This document shows positions 59,458 through 64,000 of a DNA stretch of 64,000 nucleotides, one piece after another (positions within the stretch are counted from its first letter, which is position 1; each line of letters opens with the position of its first letter). Made by a program: the position numbers and the translations under genes. Source of the stretch: Margaritifera margaritifera (lineage: Eukaryota > Mollusca > Bivalvia > Unionida > Margaritiferidae). The stretch is taken from assembly GCA_029931535.1 (NCBI GenBank), contig JAQPZY010001436.1, forward strand, positions 1,949,001 to 2,013,000, written 5' to 3'. The notes below the pieces were generated by a model. The model did no database searches. It saw nothing but the letters and a program-made list of their open reading frames with translations, and was not told where the DNA came from.

Positions 59458-61039
59458 GTAAGTACTGCATAGTTGAGTTCTATAAATTCAAATTGTTTGG
59501 TCATGAGCATTATGAGACAGCCTTTCTGTTTGTGGCAACCAAAACATAAGTCAGCGATTACTACTTAAATTAAGGTTGTGGGGTGTAGGAAAGAAATGGA
59601 AGGCACATTTTAATGCCCTCGTCAGCCATCAAACTTAAATTGAGAATGCCACATGCTTCTAGAAAAAATGCAATTGAACTAACAGTCACCCACAGAAATT
59701 GTATTAGTGTGCCTGCCAACTTATTCATACTGTTAATAATTCTTCAGATATGTTGCCTGATCATTATACATTAGGAGTACATCTACAACCTTGCAAATCC
59801 AATCCACCCAAGTGAAAAAGATGTTTGCCAGGTCTTTTGGCTTTTTAGCTGGCGCTCATCAGTTTCGTATTTTGCATTGGGTTCGATTTTTAAAGAAAAA
59901 GAATTACCAAGGTTTTCCTCACTAGTTGTCCTGGCTATTTAAAAAAGATCTATATATCTTAGGTATTGTTAAAAGAACTTTTAAGTCCCTTTATTTTGGT
60001 GTATAATTGATGGGTGCAATTTGGGTTATAGAGTATACAGCATGGTCTTACTTAAGATATGCACCTCTCAAAAAACTGCTTGCTCAGCTTGGTCATTTTC
60101 ACTTCCTGGGCTTCAAAAGTAAATATAAAAAAAAGAGCCAATAACTTTTTTTTTTACTTTTTATATATTTTGTAATTCATTCATTGTACTTTCAGAGGCT
60201 TGTATTGCCTACTCTGGCAAAATTTGTTTCCCTATTTTAATAACTGCTGAAAATAGTGTACTTTTGACTAATTCAGGCTGATTTTTCGAGTACTTTGGAG
60301 CAGCCATTTCTGTCTGCTGTGTGCATAGAATTTCCACAAGTACAATATGTAAAGAAATTTCAGCCACAGTACATGAAAGTAGCATAGAGGTATTCCAACA
60401 TTCTCTCCATTGTGCATGTTGCAAATGCAAACAACTTCATCTTACACTGGTAACTCTCTCAGAAGCACGTAATATCTGTAGAGCGCCCCCTTAGAAAGAG
60501 AAGTGCTACAAAGTCATCTGCTTGCCGAGACAAGTCTTGAGTCATCTCCCCTTGGATAGAGGGAGATTGGCACAAAATCTTCTTATTAGTCAGTTTCTGT
60601 TTTTGCTCATGCCTGATAAGCACACTCTTGGATGAGGCCTCACAAATACCATCCACTTTGTGCCTTTTCATCAGTTTGAGTGATGCTTTTTGTTGTTGTA
60701 CTTAAGGGCAGTATACTCCATCTCTTTTTTTGTCAAAATCTCACTCTACCTATATTGTAGATGAATATTTTGTATATCAGTTGTCTATCTTCATCATACA
60801 ATAGCCTAATTGGTGCCATCTTAATTGCCTGCCATATGGACTAGAGTACTTACAATTCATCTGAGTACTCGACCTTTATTGTGGTTATATCAAGTACACT
60901 GTAAATGATCATTTATTCCAAGTAATAAAATCATTTCTGTAATTTGCTTTTACATTTATCTTAAGTTTTAACCTGCACATCAGAGGTAGCCCAGTGCGAT
61001 GATTGATTTCACCTGTATATGCCATTGTTTTGCTCTGTC

Positions 61040-61453
61040 TAATTACAGGCATCAACAGCAGAGGGCAGGATTAAATTTGGGGCATGCCAGCAAGTCAGAT
61101 AATCACTCCATATGTATTAATTTTGCAGGCTGCAGTTCAAACCATACTTGTGATGTTTGCTTTTACTGGTCAGAGGAAAGATGTGCAAGGAAAGATGGAT
61201 CACCATATTGCCCAAGCGGTTAACCCAGACAAATGAGAGAGCCAAAAAGCAAAGATACCAGGATGCAGACACAATCAGTGTTGCTGCCAATGCTGCCCGT
61301 GTTGCCATTTTTCTGATTGAATTACTGGATGCAAAAAGATCACCCATTCAGAAAAAGATCTGGTCACCTCTACCATATCCCCAAGATTCTCATGCAGTTA
61401 TAGCCCCATCATTTTCCACATCCACAGCATCTTATAACAGTACTGACTTCTAG
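61040..61453 (+). pseudogene. DIRS element E gag start
   Basis: Near 61040-61220 a frame reads SICINFAGCSSNHTCDVCFY and then WSEERCARK. After a shift it continues LTQTNERAKKQRYQDADTIS. The Cys spacing and the R-x(4)-D-x-D-x-IS ending recur in C (RTLRDEDVIS) and F (SMIKDVDAIS). Confidence 0.6.
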
Positions 61454-61679
61454 GCCTGTATCAATATGGTATGGCAAAAACTCTGGACCAGTCCTTAACA
61501 GTTCATCAACATGCAGACCTAGGTACTGGATATGGTGATCATTCCCAGGATAGGCAGCACTGGACTTTGGCACCAGACTGAAGCCAACTTTAGCTCCTGC
61601 ACAGCCTCAACCTTCTGCCTTCTACTACCAAGACTGGGCATGTGATCTATTTTCCTGATATATGAGTTCTGGCCCCACA

Positions 61680-61880
61680 TAGTAAACCCCTGGAGATAAC
61701 CATATTCCAGCATGGATGGACTCCCAGCTTTGTTTACTAGTCCTGGTTCTGTCACATTCCAGTACCAGCTACTGCAACTCCCCACTCCCAGATACCTTGT
61801 ACCCATCATGGACCTTTGATAACACACCCAGTGAACCCCTGGAGATCACCATATCCCAGGATGGATGAACTCCCAACTTC
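61680..61880. repeat. 150-bp tandem duplication in element E
   Basis: 'cccctggagataaccatatt...gatggactcccagctttgtt' at 61687 recurs with changes at 61837. Confidence 0.72.
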
Positions 61881-62329
61881 GTTCACCATCCCCAAAAACC
61901 TGCTTTGCCAGTTCAGTTGTCGCTGCTTATGCAGGAGGCTTCACTATAGCCACACTCTTCCGAGTTCAAAGACACACTTACAAGTGCCATCTTCATTCCT
62001 TGATGCAATGATGCACAGAGTCAAATCAGCCTTCCTTGTATCGATTAATTAAGTATTATGGCTTCTACCTCCAGAGTTCTGTCCACCTCCTCCTGTTCCA
62101 TCATTGGCCTCATACAGAATTTCCACATCTGTTGATTTCTTAAAACCAAGAAAGACATTGTTTTGAAAGGCAGCTCCAAGACCCAAGAATCAACAAGTTT
62201 TTCTTGTCACAAACTTGACTCTAATCAAATTTGAACCCAGCTTTGTACAAGGCACACACATTGGTCTTTTACACTGAAGTCCCAGCTGTTGGCAGTGAGA
62301 TCGCAGGCCTGGGAATGTCTAAACCTTCC

Positions 62330-62410
62330 TCAGTTAACCATGCCTTGCTAGGGCTTACATAGAGATCTATTAAACATGGGGTGGGCATATAATGTACTGT
62401 TCCGGAACTC
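62330..62410. repeat. Lone tail of the 125-bp-unit repeat family
   Basis: 'gagatctattaaacatgggg' plus 'tgggcatataatgtac' matches the ends at 14930 and 33110, without units. Confidence 0.6.
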
Positions 62411-62899
62411 TTGTTATCAACTAATTATAGTAGTTCTACTTTGATATCTTTGAAAAGAATGTTCTGTTTTTTTGTTTTATGTCTTTTATGTCCTGTCACA
62501 GGATCCAACATTTTGTTGTCAAGGTCACTTCTGACTAATTTTATTTTCTGTATGATAATTAATGTTTACAAAAGCTGCTGGAGACTTCTAAATGCTTCAC
62601 AGAGGTGAAATATGTTGTTGTTGATCACACTGGGTTAGTTTTGCAGGACTGGATTTATAAGGTCGTGAATGTACTCCTAATGTTATGATAGGGGAAGTAT
62701 TATCAGAGAAACCTATTTTACTCTAGAAATTAAATAGCCATCGTGATCAAGGGAAGTAACTGCATTAATGTGATCACTGAATTTCTTCTGAATTGATCAT
62801 TGGTTGTGGCATATCAATTTTCATGAATTTCATGGTTGCTACAAAGCACAAATTGAAAGACTCAACAAACAATGATCCTTTTTGGGAAACAATAAGACC

Positions 62900-64000
62900 C
62901 CCACCTCCCTAATTATCCCCCCACTTTTTTCAGAAGCATCTGGGATATTGCAATCACCTCAGTCTCTTCATCATGGTGACTTTTTTTGCAGTTTTATGTT
63001 GTCTGCTTGCCAAGGTGGAAGTCAGACTTGAGTGGTATCACATAGGATTGAGGAAGTTGCACAAAATCATGTAAGTCATCAGTTGTTTCCTCTCGTGCTA
63101 GGAAGCACGATCTTGAACAAAGCCTTGGAAGTAGTAAATTCACTTGTGTATTTGATTAGTTTAGGGGTTCTTTGGAGTTTTCTCATCTCAGGGAAGTATC
63201 CTCCAACAATTTTTCTGTTTTTTTTGTAATTCTTCCTTTATCATAGGTGAATATTTTGCAATTTGATGGTCAACTTCATTATACAATATGCTTATCTGCA
63301 CCATCAGAATTGCCTTACATTATGTAGTACTTTCAGTTTCAAGTCAGTACTTGATCTGTTTATGATTCTGTCAAGTAATTGATCTGTTATTACATGTTGA
63401 AAGATAGTAATTTATGTTGGCATATTCCTTTATTAATTGCATCCCCTTCATGGTAAGTTCAGTGTGATGCTTGACTGATTTAACCTATGTATGCCATAAT
63501 TCTGCTGTCACTATTTGCATGTGTCAACAGATTGGGCAGGAATAAGTACATGGGGTACATGTAGTCCAAGGTGGCTGTAAACAATCACTTTACCAGGTTA
63601 AATTGTATGGGGTGTAATTCAGGTCATATACTTGACGTGTTTATACTGGTCTGGGGATATATGGGCTACCATCACTGCGAAACAACAAACTTGGGTGAAT
63701 GAGAGAGCCACGAAGAGCATGATCAAGGATGTAGACGCCATCAGTCTTGTCAGCAATTGGGACCATCATGAGCTTCTCACACATTGTCAATCCTACTTCT
63801 GTATTTGTCGCTGCAGAGAGAACAGATCTTCTTGGCTCTGCCTACTGGATCAGTACCAACAAGGTCCAGTGGCCCGTCAGAACCAGTAGTAGATACACCA
63901 TCAACACAAACTCTGTACAAGCTAAGGTGGTCTTTCCTGGGATGACAGTACTGAACTTTGGCACCAAGCACCAACCATTGCAGGCCACATCCTTGACCTA
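62900..64000 (+). mobile_element. DIRS-like piece F, running off the window
   Basis: The leader (gtgaatattttgcaattt, cttcattatacaatatgc, ttgactgatttaacctatgt) parallels E at 60760-61020. A gag start follows at 63632 (MTCLYWSGDIWATITAKQQT). The outer terminal repeat is not found, so it is likely 5' truncated. The remainder lies beyond 64000. Confidence 0.6.

Larger units (their letters stand above)
59735..62713 (+). mobile_element. DIRS-like element E, internally deleted
   Basis: The ends are inverted. The left arm at 59735-59805 has cattaggagtacatctacaa and ccttgcaaatccaatcc. The right arm at 62646-62713 has ggactggatttataaggtcg and tgaatgtactcctaatg. Inside there is a leader related to element C (catctccccttggatagagg near 60543) and a gag start. 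No polymerase, recombinase or internal complementary region is visible. Confidence 0.68.

Noticed and set aside
61157..61827. Pro/Ser-rich frames as a host gene
   Set aside because: They sit in DIRS piece E, contain a 150-bp tandem duplication and match the element's leader and gag arrangement.

Overview
The window looks like part of a large intron-rich animal gene from a marine invertebrate, most likely a bivalve mollusc. The reasons are its AT-rich introns, degenerate DIRS-type retrotransposons, molluscan-style tRNA-derived SINEs and repeat elements built as head, tandem units and tail. The species call is an inference. The only host gene I can support is GLG1 (Golgi glycoprotein 1 / cysteine-rich FGF receptor / ESL-1 family). 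Seven consecutive coding exons lie on the + strand at 8520-8644, 13798-13902, 27296-27449, 47684-47833, 50468-50617, 57014-57124 and 59369-59457. All have canonical AG/GT borders and their reading phases join into 884 nt of uninterrupted coding sequence. The gene starts upstream of the window and ends downstream of it.

Nearly everything else is intronic repeat. From left to right: a 144-bp-unit head-tandem-tail repeat (about 298-1775); DIRS-like element A (about 1861-7700); exon 1; truncated DIRS-like element B (about 9090-12700); exon 2; a 125-bp-unit tandem repeat (about 14130-14930); DIRS-like element C with paired inverted termini and an internal complementary region (15372-23062), carrying a hAT relic; a dispersed repeat split by a 314-bp MITE flanked by TA (23230-23760) with its unsplit relative at 27035-27260; exon 3; a Jockey-like LINE split by a DNA element that is itself split by a hAT MITE (29890-32085); another tandem repeat (32093-33110); a second copy of the outer DNA element (33540-34170); DIRS-like element D (about 34330-39045); a 77-bp satellite interrupted by a 6.7-kb THAP/DDE transposon of ISL2EU/Harbinger type (39801-46542); SINEs and exon 4; a 160-bp-unit repeat; exon 5; a second 144-bp-type repeat (51593-53200); a 52-bp satellite split by a 735-bp LTR-like insert (53815-55360); exon 6; a third 144-bp-type repeat (58347-59060); exon 7; and two small DIRS-like pieces, E and F, to the end.

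The transposable genes are mostly broken. The most complete is the THAP/DDE transposase on the + strand (39830-42927, with one frameshift and one stop). It faces a convergent second gene on the - strand (46432 down to 44271) with a SWIM zinc motif and a tail resembling YqaJ-family proteins. Several insertions can be dated relative to each other because the interrupted sequence is recognisable on both sides and target duplications are visible.
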